NCBI RefSeq assembly: GCF_003116585.1
Contig: NZ_QEHM01000002.1
Span: forward strand, 1-64,000
Reading direction: 5' to 3'
Source: Albibacillus kandeliae
Lineage (GTDB): Bacteria > Pseudomonadota > Alphaproteobacteria > Rhodobacterales > Rhodobacteraceae
Length of the DNA: 64,000 nucleotides
Within the stretch, counting starts at the first letter, position 1; each line of letters begins with the position of its first letter. A program made the position numbers and the translations under genes. Positions 8,530 through 17,115 of the stretch are shown here, piece by piece. The notes beneath the pieces are model-generated. The model saw nothing but the letters and a program-made list of their open reading frames with translations. It was not told the origin of the DNA and made no database searches.

Positions 8530-9435
8530 ATGGATTGGGACAAGCTCAGAATTTTTCATGCGGTGGCCGATGCCGGCAGCCTTACCCACGCCGGGGACAG
8601 GCTGAACCTGTCGCAATCCGCCGTCAGCCGACAGATTCGGGCGCTTGAGGAATCCCTCAACACCACCCTCTTCCACCGCCATGCGCGCGGGCTGATCCTG
8701 ACCGAACAGGGCGAGCTTCTGTTCGACGCGACACGCTCAATGTCCAAGCGGCTCGACGCCGCCGCCGCCCGCATCCGCGACAGCGAGGACGAGGCCTTTG
8801 GCGAGTTGAAGGTGACCACCACCTTCGGCTTCGGCACCCTCTGGCTGGTGCCGCGCCTGACCAAGCTCTACGAGCGCTACCCGGGCCTCAAGATCGACCT
8901 GATGCTCGAAGAACGCGTGCTCGACCTGCCCATGCGCGAGGCCGACGTCGCCATCCGCATGAAAGAGCCGAGCCAGGCCGACCTGATCCGCAAGCGCCTG
9001 ATGAGCGTCCGGATGCAGCTTTACGCATCGCGCCCCTACGTCGATCAGCACGGCATGCCGGAGTCGGTCGAGGACATGTCCGCGCATCGCCTGATCTGCC
9101 AGCACCACAACTCCGCACAGGTCGCTGCGGGCGCCCAGCTGGTCCAGCACCTGCTGGCCTACAACCCGGGCTCCCTGCTGACCGTGAACAACTACTTCGG
9201 CGTCCTTCAGGGCGTGCTGAACAACCTCGGGATCGGTGTCCTGCCGGACTACCTGACCGAGGATTTCCCCGACCTCGTGCGCATCCTGCCAAGCATAGAG
9301 TCGGCGGATGTGCCTGTTTTCCTTGCCTACCCCGAAGAACTGCGCCAGTCGCAGCGGATCTCGGTGTTCCGCGATTTCGTGCAGGAAGAGATTATTGCAC
9401 ATCGCAAGCAGTTGAAGCGCATGGGGAAAATATAG
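8530..9435 (+). CDS. LysR-family transcriptional regulator
   Basis: The protein has 301 residues. An N-terminal winged helix-turn-helix (LRIFHAVADAGSLTHAGDRLNLSQSAVSRQI) is followed by the two-lobed periplasmic-binding-like effector domain. I chose the ATG at 8530, which places the helix-turn-helix right at the N-terminus as in the family. It is transcribed divergently from the indolepyruvate oxidoreductase, which makes that gene the first candidate target; the effector is unknown. Confidence 0.9.
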   Translation: MDWDKLRIFHAVADAGSLTHAGDRLNLSQSAVSRQIRALEESLNTTLFHRHARGLILTEQGELLFDATRSMSKRLDAAAARIRDSEDEAFGELKVTTTFGFGTLWLVPRLTKLYERYPGLKIDLMLEERVLDLPMREADVAIRMKEPSQADLIRKRLMSVRMQLYASRPYVDQHGMPESVEDMSAHRLICQHHNSAQVAAGAQLVQHLLAYNPGSLLTVNNYFGVLQGVLNNLGIGVLPDYLTEDFPDLVRILPSIESADVPVFLAYPEELRQSQRISVFRDFVQEEIIAHRKQLKRMGKI

Positions 9436-9519
9436 GCATGCAAGCTGCGCATAGCAGCAATACTGCAACCGCGGCATTTTGCGGCTTGATCAGACAAACT
9501 GTGATGCCTAAATGCACAC

Positions 9520-9603
9520 ATGAAAGCGGCGGCGCCTAGTTGCGCGGCACTTTCATACCTCCCTGTTGGACTTCGGCCGAGCTTAGTGCTCGGCCTTTTT
9601 TTT
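9520..9603 (+). ncRNA. Candidate small RNA with exposed CCUCCC motif
   Basis: The intergenic DNA after the LysR gene holds three elements in order. The first is an imperfect hairpin closed by TGAAAG and CTTTCA (about 9531-9563). The second is a single-stranded stretch containing ACCTCCCTGTTGGAC. The third is a strong rho-independent terminator. A C-rich unpaired seed between two hairpins, complementary to a ribosome-binding site, is a common sRNA architecture. The 5' end cannot be placed; it could also be the 3' UTR of the LysR mRNA processed into an sRNA. I cannot assign it to a known RNA family. Confidence 0.4.
9575..9603 (+). terminator. Rho-independent terminator
   Basis: GGCCGAGC and GCTCGGCC form a perfect 8-bp stem with a 5-base loop, followed by a run of eight T. 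It ends the LysR transcript and the candidate small RNA. Confidence 0.85.
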
Positions 9604-9636
9604 GGCGAAACGGCAATTGCGGTCCGTTTCCGTTCC

Positions 9637-10386
9637 TCAGGTCGAGATAACCTCGACATCCCAGGTCGAGACCAGAGCGGCACTCAACCGACCGGTGGCA
9701 TAGGCGCCGGTATCAATCCCGATCCGGCCATCGCGATGCGCAATCCGCTCGACCACCGTGTGCCCGTGGATCACCCACAACCCGTCCTGCCGCGCGGTCC
9801 GCGAGAACTCCGGATGCCCCCACAACAGGCTCCGCCGGCTCTGATCCGAAAGCCGCACCGCCGGGTCCGCCCCCGCGTGGACCACGGCAATGTTTCCGCT
9901 GCGCCAGAACAGCGGTAACCGCCGCAGCCAGGCTTCCAGATCCTCTCCCATCGCCAGCCGCAGCGCATTTCGATGCGCCCGCCAAGCCTCCTCCGGCGCC
10001 GTCTCCGCGATCGGGCCCAGCCCGAAACTCGCCAACGTCTGCAAACCGCCGTAGCGCAGCCACCGGGGCCCCGCCCGTTCGGGCCGGTCGAGGAAGTCGA
10101 TCAGCATGTCCTCGTGATTGCCAAGAAGACAGGTCACCCCGGCCTCATGCGTCAGCCGGTGCAGCCGCCGCAGCACCGCCGCACTCTCATCCCCCCGGTC
10201 GATATAATCTCCGACACAGACCACATGCTGTGGCGGCAATTCGAGCCGTTCCAGCCGCGAGATCAATTCGGAAAGCAGCCGGTCACAGCCATGAATATCA
10301 CCGATCACGGCAAAGGGTATTTCCGGGGCAAGAGGCGCCCGAAAAGCAGGCCGACCAAATACAGGGAGATGCCTAAATAATCTCAT
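9637..10386 (-). CDS. Serine/threonine-type metallophosphatase (calcineurin-like)
   Basis: The protein has 249 residues of the bacterial PPP phosphatase family. It carries the metal-binding signature GDIHGC, then GDYIDRGDES, then LLGNHEDM, plus downstream histidine motifs (VVHAGADP; WVIHGHTVV). It hydrolyses phosphate esters with two metal ions in the cytosol; substrates may be phosphoproteins or dinucleoside polyphosphates (ApaH-like). The start at 10386 (MRLFRHLPVF) is the most downstream ATG before the domain. It is divergent from the polysaccharide gene at 10558, which shares an AT-rich upstream region. Confidence 0.85.
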   Translation of the reverse strand: MRLFRHLPVFGRPAFRAPLAPEIPFAVIGDIHGCDRLLSELISRLERLELPPQHVVCVGDYIDRGDESAAVLRRLHRLTHEAGVTCLLGNHEDMLIDFLDRPERAGPRWLRYGGLQTLASFGLGPIAETAPEEAWRAHRNALRLAMGEDLEAWLRRLPLFWRSGNIAVVHAGADPAVRLSDQSRRSLLWGHPEFSRTARQDGLWVIHGHTVVERIAHRDGRIGIDTGAYATGRLSAALVSTWDVEVIST

Positions 10387-10557
10387 TTTGCACAAATATT
10401 CGCTACTTGTCGGATGGGAATACGAAGAATTTGGCGTTTCTGTCGCAACAAAGCCGCACCTCACCGGGAGTCGTTGCTTTTGGTATTATGAAGTCGTGCA
10501 ATTGAAACAATTGTCTGGGACCAAATACACAAAGAAAGTTCGAAAAACGACGAAATA

Positions 10558-12753
10558 ATGAGCAGATTTTCGGGGGCAGTGATTACGGAATGCATGTCAT
10601 CCCGGCCGGTTCGGCTGGTGTGCTGCATCGCGATCACCGGATTGATTGGCAGCGGGGGCGCAGCCCAGGATCAGCAGCAGGCGCGGTTCACCATTCTGGA
10701 TCGCCCGACGCTGACGTTCATGGGCGATGTCGGCCTCATCGACATGCCAAGCGCGGATTCGATGGCCGATGCGGATGTCACCGCAACCGCCATGTACGCA
10801 AACAATATCCTGCGCACCGTGATCCAGTTTCAGGTGACCCCGCGCATCTCGGGGATCTTTCGCTATGCGGTGCTGAACGATTTCCTGCCTGGCAGCGGAA
10901 CTCTTTACGACCGCAGTTTCGACATTCGCTATCGCTTTCTGGACGAGACACGCCATCGCCCGGCCTTTGCCATCGGCCTGCGCGACTTCGGCGGCACCGG
11001 CGTCTACGGCAGCGAATACATCGTTGCGACCAAGGGCGTCGGCGACCGCCTGCGCGTATCCGCCGGTATCGGCTGGGGCCGCCTTGGCAGCTATGGCGGC
11101 TTCAGCAACCCGCTCGGAATACTGGCCGACGGGTTCAAGACCCGTGCCACCAGCGGCAACAATGCGGGCGAGCTCGATTTCGGGGAATGGTTCCGGGGCG
11201 ACGCGGCCTTCTTCGGGGGCGTCGAATGGCGCGCGACCGACCGCTTCACGTTCAAGTTCGAATACTCGTCGGATGCCTACGATCGCGAAGCCGACCCGAT
11301 GGGCTTCACCCACAAGTCCCCATTCAACGCCGCCGTCAGCTATCGCTTCGACAACGGCATCGACCTCAGCGCGGCCTATCTCTACGGGTCCGAGATCGGG
11401 GTGATGCTGAACTACACGTTCAACCCCAAGACCCCGAGAATTCCCGACGGCATCGACGACGGCGGGCCGAGCGTGGTGCCGCGCGACGTGGCCGCCGCCC
11501 GCTCCTGGGGGCTCGATCTCTCGGACGACGGCGCCAGCCCGGCATCGCGCGCCTCGATGCAGGCGCGGCTGGCCCAGCAGCTGGAAGCGGAGGGCGTCAT
11601 CCTCAAGTCCTTCCGCATCGAGGGCAGCCGGGTGATCGTGCATATTCGGAACGACCGCTACGACGCCCCAACACAGGCCATCGGGCGCACCGCGCGGGCC
11701 CTGACCTCGGTCCTGCCGCCACAGGTCGAGACTTTCGTGATCGTTCCGATCGTCGCCAGCATGCCCGTCTCGGCCATCACCATCCAGCGCAGCGACCTCG
11801 AGGAACTGGCGTTGGACCTCGACGGCTCGTGGAAATCCTACGCCCGCGCCGACATCGCCGAGGGCAGCCCCTACCGCCTGCGCCGCGAAGACTACGTGCC
11901 GGGTGCCTACCCCGATATGCGCGCAAGGTTCGGCGGTTACCTCGTGCCCTCGTTCTTCGACCCCGACAGCCCGATCCGGATCGAGGTGGGCGCCGAACTG
12001 GCCGCCGCCTATACCCCGCGCCCCGGCATCGTCTTCTCCGGCGCCATGCGCCAGCCCATCGCCGGCAACCTCGACGATGCAACACGCACGTCGAACTCGG
12101 TGCTGCCGCACGTGCGCACCGATATCGTCGAGTACGAGAAGGAATCCGAACTCGAGGTCAGCTACCTGACAGGCGAGTACTTCTTCCGCCCGGGCGACAA
12201 TCTATATGGCCGCGTCTCTGTCGGGATGCTCGAGCGCATGTACGGCGGCATTTCGGCCGAGGTGCTGTGGAAGCCCGTCGAGGGGCCATTGGCGCTGGGG
12301 GGCGAGTTCAACTACGTCCGCCAGCGGGACTACGACGTGTTGTTCGACTTCCGGGACTATGAGGTCGCCACCGGGCACCTCTCGGCCTACTACGATTTCA
12401 GCAATGGCTTCCTCGGCCAGGTCGACGCCGGGCGTTACCTCGCAGGCGACTGGGGCGCGACCTTCTCGCTCGACCGGGAGTTCGCCAACGGCGTCAAGAT
12501 CGGCGGCTTCTTCACCCTGACCGATGTTTCCTTCGACGATTTCGGCGAAGGCTCCTTCGACAAGGGCTTCCGCTTCATCGTCCCGCTCTCCTGGCTCACC
12601 GGCGAGCCGTCGCAGCGCGGTTTCGGCCAGACCATCCGGCCCGTCCTGCGGGACGGCGGCGCGCGGCTGAGCGTGCGCAACCGCCTCTACGAGATCACCC
12701 GCCGGCTCCACGACCCCGAGCTCAAGGAACGCTGGGGGAGGTTCTGGCGATGA
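10558..12753 (+). CDS. YjbH/GfcD-family outer-membrane protein
   Basis: The protein has 731 residues. A signal peptide ends near GGAAQ, then a YjbH domain (PTLTFMGDVGLIDMPSADSMADADV) and long beta-strand-rich repeats typical of an outer-membrane barrel. YjbH/GfcD proteins belong to the yjb and group 4 capsule export systems. An internal ATG at 10594 would give a tidier signal peptide (MSSRPVRLVCCIA), so the start is uncertain; neither has a good ribosome site, though TTTTCGGGGG, also found before the gene at 23039, lies between them. It overlaps the next gene by ATGA, and so is translationally coupled to the YjbF-like lipoprotein. Confidence 0.85.
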   Translation: MSRFSGAVITECMSSRPVRLVCCIAITGLIGSGGAAQDQQQARFTILDRPTLTFMGDVGLIDMPSADSMADADVTATAMYANNILRTVIQFQVTPRISGIFRYAVLNDFLPGSGTLYDRSFDIRYRFLDETRHRPAFAIGLRDFGGTGVYGSEYIVATKGVGDRLRVSAGIGWGRLGSYGGFSNPLGILADGFKTRATSGNNAGELDFGEWFRGDAAFFGGVEWRATDRFTFKFEYSSDAYDREADPMGFTHKSPFNAAVSYRFDNGIDLSAAYLYGSEIGVMLNYTFNPKTPRIPDGIDDGGPSVVPRDVAAARSWGLDLSDDGASPASRASMQARLAQQLEAEGVILKSFRIEGSRVIVHIRNDRYDAPTQAIGRTARALTSVLPPQVETFVIVPIVASMPVSAITIQRSDLEELALDLDGSWKSYARADIAEGSPYRLRREDYVPGAYPDMRARFGGYLVPSFFDPDSPIRIEVGAELAAAYTPRPGIVFSGAMRQPIAGNLDDATRTSNSVLPHVRTDIVEYEKESELEVSYLTGEYFFRPGDNLYGRVSVGMLERMYGGISAEVLWKPVEGPLALGGEFNYVRQRDYDVLFDFRDYEVATGHLSAYYDFSNGFLGQVDAGRYLAGDWGATFSLDREFANGVKIGGFFTLTDVSFDDFGEGSFDKGFRFIVPLSWLTGEPSQRGFGQTIRPVLRDGGARLSVRNRLYEITRRLHDPELKERWGRFWR

Positions 12754-13400
12754 GCCGCCGTCGCATCTCTCCGGGGCTCGCCGTCCTCGCGACGCTCGCC
12801 CTCGCGGGCTGTGCCCCGGCCCCCGGCAAGGGGCTGTTCAAACGCCAGCCCGACCCCACCGCCGGTATCCCCGAGCCGACCTCCGGGCGCTACCTCGCGC
12901 TGCAACAGGTACAGGCGCCCGCGCTGCAGGTGGTGGTCGAGGACCGCAGTCAACGGGACCTCATGCTGTTCAGCCACCGGCTGGACGGCGTCGAACTCTG
13001 GTACGGGCGCGACGGCGTGCAGGTCGGCCTGCGCGACGGCATGCTGGCCTACACACGGGGCATCGGGGGCGACCTGATGGCCGCCGACACACGACAGAGC
13101 CACGCCCTTCTGGCCTCAGGCCAGAGCGGCACGGCCAAGCGCTTTCATTCCTACCTGAACGGAAACGACCAGATCGAGACCGACAGCTACATCTGCGATA
13201 TCCGCCGCGTTCAGGACTTCACCCTTGCCATCGGCGAGGCCCGCGTCCCGACCTGGTACATGGTCGAGACCTGCCACGGGCCAGACCTGATCTTCGAAAA
13301 CTACTACTGGGTCGACCGCCGTTCCGGTGTGATCCAGCAATCGCGACAGCTTGCCAACCCGTTCAGCGGACGGGTGGCGTTCCAGCGGGTGCTCTCATGA
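12750..13400 (+). CDS. YjbF/GfcB-family lipoprotein
   Basis: The protein has 216 residues. A lipoprotein signal peptide ends in a lipobox (LALAGCAP), so it should be lipidated and sent to the outer membrane. The body matches YjbF/GfcB, with conserved aromatic ends (TWYMVETCHGPDLIFENYYW) and a C-terminal RQLANPFSGRVAF. The partner YjbH-like gene overlaps it by 4 bases upstream. In the group 4 capsule and yjb operons this pair accompanies Wza and small Thr-rich proteins; its molecular role is not established. YjbG/GfcC is missing from this locus. Confidence 0.85.
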   Translation: MSRRRISPGLAVLATLALAGCAPAPGKGLFKRQPDPTAGIPEPTSGRYLALQQVQAPALQVVVEDRSQRDLMLFSHRLDGVELWYGRDGVQVGLRDGMLAYTRGIGGDLMAADTRQSHALLASGQSGTAKRFHSYLNGNDQIETDSYICDIRRVQDFTLAIGEARVPTWYMVETCHGPDLIFENYYWVDRRSGVIQQSRQLANPFSGRVAFQRVLS

Positions 13401-13449
13401 GCGGGGCCGCGCGGAACGCCGGAGCGGCAGGCTATTCCATCAGAGGTAA

Positions 13450-13461
13450 CGGGGGTTTCCC
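13450..13461 (+). promoter_or_regulatory. G-run translation-initiation element before the wza-like gene
   Basis: CGGGGGTTTCCC lies directly before the ATG. It resembles the longer elements at 19320 and 23005, all with CGGGGGTT 6-7 bases before an ATG. The G-run can pair with the 16S anti-Shine-Dalgarno through a G-U pair. Confidence 0.5.
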
Positions 13462-14832
13462 ATGCGTTTCATGACCGTATTGTTGATGTCCACGGCACTC
13501 TCCGCCGGGTTGCCCGGGTGTGGCGCCATCTATCACAGTCCGAGCGTGGAAACCGTCGCCAGTGACGGGTCCAAGGTGCGCATCCTGCCGGTCACCGCCG
13601 AGAACGTGATGCTCGCCAACCGTTCGGCATATCACCCCAAAACCCTACCCGCGATCTTCTCGCAGGGCGCCGGTGCGGGCTCTGGCCTGCGCGGCACCGG
13701 CCCCACGCCCGACCCAGCGCTGACGGCGCGGGTCCGCCCCTCCGAGCTGGAGGTCCGCATCCCCCCCGCAGCCAACCCCGGGCCCTACCGGATCGGCGTG
13801 GGCGACGTGGTGCTGCTGGCGACCCCCCGCGCGGGCTCGACGGTGGAGGAGCTCTCGGGCCTCCTTGCCGCCCAGAACAGCCGCCAGGGCTATACCGTGC
13901 AGGACGACGGCAAGATCGCCATCCCCGACGTGGGCCGCGTGCAGATTGCCGGGATGACGCTGGAGGAGGCCGAGGACGAGCTCTTTCAGCAACTCGTCGC
14001 GGCCCAGATCGAGCCGACCTTCAGCCTCGAAATCGCCGAGTTCAACTCCCGCCGCGTGTCGGTCGGCGGAGCCGTGGCCTCGCCCACGGTCGAACCCATC
14101 ACCCTGACGCCGCTCTACCTCGACGAAGCGCTGACCGCCGCTGGCGGCGTCACCGTGGCAGACCAGGATTACACCTCGGTGCGGCTCTACCGCGACGGGA
14201 CGATCTACCAGATCCCGCTGACCCAGATCTACGCCCGCAACGGTTTGCGCCGGATCCAGCTTGTCGACGGCGACAGCGTCTTTGTCGATACCGAGTACGA
14301 GCTGACCCTCGCGCAGGCCTATTTCGCCGAGCAGATCCAGCTTGCCCAGCTCAACCAGTCCGCGCGCTCCGCCGCGCTGAGCGAGCTCAGCACCGAGGTC
14401 ACGCTGCGCCGTGACGCGCTGGACGAGGCGCGCGACAACTACCTCGCCAAGGTCGACCTCGACGCCGTCGAGCGCGACTACGTCTACCTCGCCGGCGAAG
14501 TCGGCAAGCAGAGCCGCTTCACCCTGCCCTATGGCCGGACCGCCACGCTGGCCGATGCGCTCTACAGCAGCGCCAACGGCGTGCCCACCGCAACTGCGGA
14601 CGTCCGCGAGATCTACGTCCTGCGCGGGTCTTCCGATCCGCGCGAGTTTGCCGCCGTCACGGCCTGGCACCTTGATGCGAGAAATGCCGCCAACCTTATG
14701 CTGGCAACCCGCTTCGAACTGCGTCCCGATGATGTGATCTTTATCGCCGAGCAGCCGGTGACCCGCTGGAACCGAGTGATTCAGCAGATCACCCCGTCGC
14801 TGATTACTTCGGTAACGGCCGCCGCCTACTGA
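13462..14832 (+). CDS. Wza/GfcE-type polysaccharide export lipoprotein
   Basis: The protein has 456 residues. A lipoprotein signal (GLPGCGAIYH) is followed by a poly-export domain (YRIGVGDVVLLATPRAG) and tandem SLBB-type beta-grasp domains (RRVSVGGAVASP; and ITPS near the end). Proteins of this kind form the octameric outer-membrane channel for capsule or exopolysaccharide. The start at 13462 is supported by the G-run element. It follows yjbH-yjbF by 61 bases and converges on the Wzc-like kinase, its expected inner-membrane partner. Confidence 0.9.
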   Translation: MRFMTVLLMSTALSAGLPGCGAIYHSPSVETVASDGSKVRILPVTAENVMLANRSAYHPKTLPAIFSQGAGAGSGLRGTGPTPDPALTARVRPSELEVRIPPAANPGPYRIGVGDVVLLATPRAGSTVEELSGLLAAQNSRQGYTVQDDGKIAIPDVGRVQIAGMTLEEAEDELFQQLVAAQIEPTFSLEIAEFNSRRVSVGGAVASPTVEPITLTPLYLDEALTAAGGVTVADQDYTSVRLYRDGTIYQIPLTQIYARNGLRRIQLVDGDSVFVDTEYELTLAQAYFAEQIQLAQLNQSARSAALSELSTEVTLRRDALDEARDNYLAKVDLDAVERDYVYLAGEVGKQSRFTLPYGRTATLADALYSSANGVPTATADVREIYVLRGSSDPREFAAVTAWHLDARNAANLMLATRFELRPDDVIFIAEQPVTRWNRVIQQITPSLITSVTAAAY

Positions 14833-14835
14833 TCC

Positions 14836-14869
14836 GGTCCCGGGATCGGTCCTGAACCGCTCCCGGGCC
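14836..14869. terminator. Hairpin between convergent wza-like and wzc-like genes
   Basis: GGTCCCGGGA and TCCCGGGCC pair around an inner CGGT/ACCG stem. The hairpin lies in the 42-base gap between the two stop codons and probably acts in both directions, although no T-run is present. Confidence 0.5.
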
Positions 14870-14874
14870 AAACC

Positions 14875-17037
14875 TCAGTTGGTGTAATACTTGCGCCCGT
14901 AGGCCGAATAGGCGCCGTACTTGCCGCCGTAACCATAGCGCTTCATCCCCCGCTCGCTGATCTGGTTCAGCACCAGCCCGCCAACGCGCTGGTTGACACT
15001 CGCGAAGAGGTGCAGCGCCTCCTCGACCTGCGGCTTCGACGTGCTGTCCCAGCGGACCACGAAGAGCAGCGTATCCGCCTCCTGCGCGATGATGCGGGCA
15101 TCGGGCACCACCAGCACCGGCGGCGTGTCGATGATGACGATGTCATAGGTCTTCTTGGCTTCGTCCAACAGCCGGTGAAAGCTCTCGGACGAGAAGATGT
15201 CGGCAGCGTTCACCGCGCTCTTCTCGCCAATCAGGATATCCGCGCCCACCTGCTCGTCGTGAACCACCAGTTCCTCCAGCGTATGGGTGCCCGAGAGAAC
15301 CGAGAGCAGACCCTCGGGCCGCTTGCTGTTGAGGTACTGCGAGATCACCCTGCGCCGGATGTCGCCCTCGATCAGCAGCACTTTCTTGCCCATGGTCGCA
15401 AAGTTCTGGGTCAGCGCCAGCGACATCACCGTCTTGCCTTCGCCGGGAATGGCCGAGGTCGTGACGATCACGCGCGGGGGGCGGTCGATGTTCGACAGCA
15501 GCACCGAGGTTCTGAGGTTCCGGATCGCCTCGGCGGCCGCAGAAGTCGGCTTGCTGACCAGATAGGCAATCGCGTCGCGCCGCTTGCGGGCGGGCAGCAT
15601 CGGCACCTGTCCCATCACGGTGCACCCGGTCGACTGTTCAAGGTCGCGCGCCGTGCGGAAGGTGTTGTTCCGGGCCTCGCGCAGCAGGACAAGGCCAACC
15701 CCGACCATCAGGCCCAGCATTCCGGACATCGCCAGGATCAGGGACTTGCGGGGCTCCGACGGCAGCGACGGTATGACCGCCTGCGACAGCACCCGGCTGT
15801 CGGCCTGTTGGATACCCTCCTGCGCCGCCGTTTCCTTGAGCCGCGACAGGAAGTGTTCATAAAGCAACCGGCTCGCTTCGGCCTCGCGGGTGAGCTGCTG
15901 AAGCCGGATCAGATCCTGCCCCTGCCGCTCGATCTGGCTGTCGAGTTCGACCTGCGACTTGCTCAGCGCAACGATCTGGCTCCGCGCCCGGCTGGCTTCC
16001 ATCTCCGCCCGCTCGACGATCTGCTGATAGCGCAGGTCAAACGCCGGCATCCGGACTGGGTTCTCGGTGCCTTCCTGCAGCCGTCGCAGCAACAGCGGAT
16101 CGTTCCCCGCAGCCGCCAGCTTGTCCTCCGGGCGCTGCGCCGCCTGCAGTGCCGCCAGGCGCTGCTCCGAGGCCGCTGCGGTGAGGGTGATCGACTGAAT
16201 GCGGTCCCGGATATCCTTGAGCTGCCGCTCCAGCCCGGTCAGGCTCTCGGGGCTCACAAGGTCGGTGTTGGCGGTAAAGTCCTTCACCCGCGCCTCTGCC
16301 TCCTCCAGTTCGACCTGCAGCTGTGTCACCCGCTCGGACAGCCAGCCCGTCGCCTGCTCGGTGGCGTCGAACTTCACCTCGATCTGGTTCAGCACGTAGA
16401 GTTCGGCGATGGTATCGGCGATCAGAGCCGACTTCTCGGGATGCTGCGTGTTGACGGTGATCTGAAAGACAAGGCTCTGGGGCACGTTCCGCACAGCAAC
16501 AGTGCCAAGCAGTGAACTGACAACGCTTTCAAGTTCCCGGTCGGCGTTCGGTGTCTCCATCGCCGGGGGCGCCGCGAACATCGGGAAGACCTTCTCGTTC
16601 ACAAAACTCCGGACACGCGACTTCACGACGGCGGTCCACTCCGGCTCCCTGAGCTTGCCGTTGAACTCCGGATCGCTCTCGAGATCGAGCTTATGCACCA
16701 CCTTCTTCATCAGGCTGCGGCTGCGCAGAACCTCCGCCTCGGAGTTGATCGTGGAGGAGTCTCCCGAAAGACCGCCGATCACGCTCTCAAGATCCGTCAC
16801 CCGCTCTTCGCGGGTGTTCAGCATCACAACAGCCGTGGCGCTGTAGTACCGCGTCGCGGCGACATAGGCGTAATAGCCTCCACACAAGACCGCGATTGCC
16901 GTCAGCGCGGCAATGAGCCACTTGCCCCTCCAGATGACCGAGAGCAGCGCGCCAAGGTCAATGGTGTCATCCATTTCGGGCGCATGGCCCATCGCGACCT
17001 GCTGCTGCGCCGTCAGCTTGGGAAATGATTGTGTCAT
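14875..17037 (-). CDS. Wzc/Etk-type polysaccharide co-polymerase and tyrosine kinase
   Basis: The protein has 720 residues. It has an N-terminal Wzz chain-length domain (first membrane segment near GKWLIAALTAIAVLCGG), a long periplasmic coiled coil, a second membrane segment (LAMSGMLGLMVGVGLVLL), and a cytoplasmic BY-kinase with Walker A (IPGEGKTVMS), Walker A' (LLIEGDIRRR) and Walker B (VIIDTPPVL). The C-terminal tail has a tyrosine cluster (KRYGYGGKYGAYSAYGRKYY), the site of autophosphorylation in this family. It sets polymer length and drives export through the Wza channel. The partner phosphatase (Wzb/Etp) is not in the window. Confidence 0.92.
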   Translation of the reverse strand: MTQSFPKLTAQQQVAMGHAPEMDDTIDLGALLSVIWRGKWLIAALTAIAVLCGGYYAYVAATRYYSATAVVMLNTREERVTDLESVIGGLSGDSSTINSEAEVLRSRSLMKKVVHKLDLESDPEFNGKLREPEWTAVVKSRVRSFVNEKVFPMFAAPPAMETPNADRELESVVSSLLGTVAVRNVPQSLVFQITVNTQHPEKSALIADTIAELYVLNQIEVKFDATEQATGWLSERVTQLQVELEEAEARVKDFTANTDLVSPESLTGLERQLKDIRDRIQSITLTAAASEQRLAALQAAQRPEDKLAAAGNDPLLLRRLQEGTENPVRMPAFDLRYQQIVERAEMEASRARSQIVALSKSQVELDSQIERQGQDLIRLQQLTREAEASRLLYEHFLSRLKETAAQEGIQQADSRVLSQAVIPSLPSEPRKSLILAMSGMLGLMVGVGLVLLREARNNTFRTARDLEQSTGCTVMGQVPMLPARKRRDAIAYLVSKPTSAAAEAIRNLRTSVLLSNIDRPPRVIVTTSAIPGEGKTVMSLALTQNFATMGKKVLLIEGDIRRRVISQYLNSKRPEGLLSVLSGTHTLEELVVHDEQVGADILIGEKSAVNAADIFSSESFHRLLDEAKKTYDIVIIDTPPVLVVPDARIIAQEADTLLFVVRWDSTSKPQVEEALHLFASVNQRVGGLVLNQISERGMKRYGYGGKYGAYSAYGRKYYTN

Positions 17038-17115
17038 CCGAGACCTGGCTCCCTGATACGGAAAGGCATGGCGTTGGCTCTGCCTCCGGGTGCTATCGTG
17101 AACATTGCAACATGC

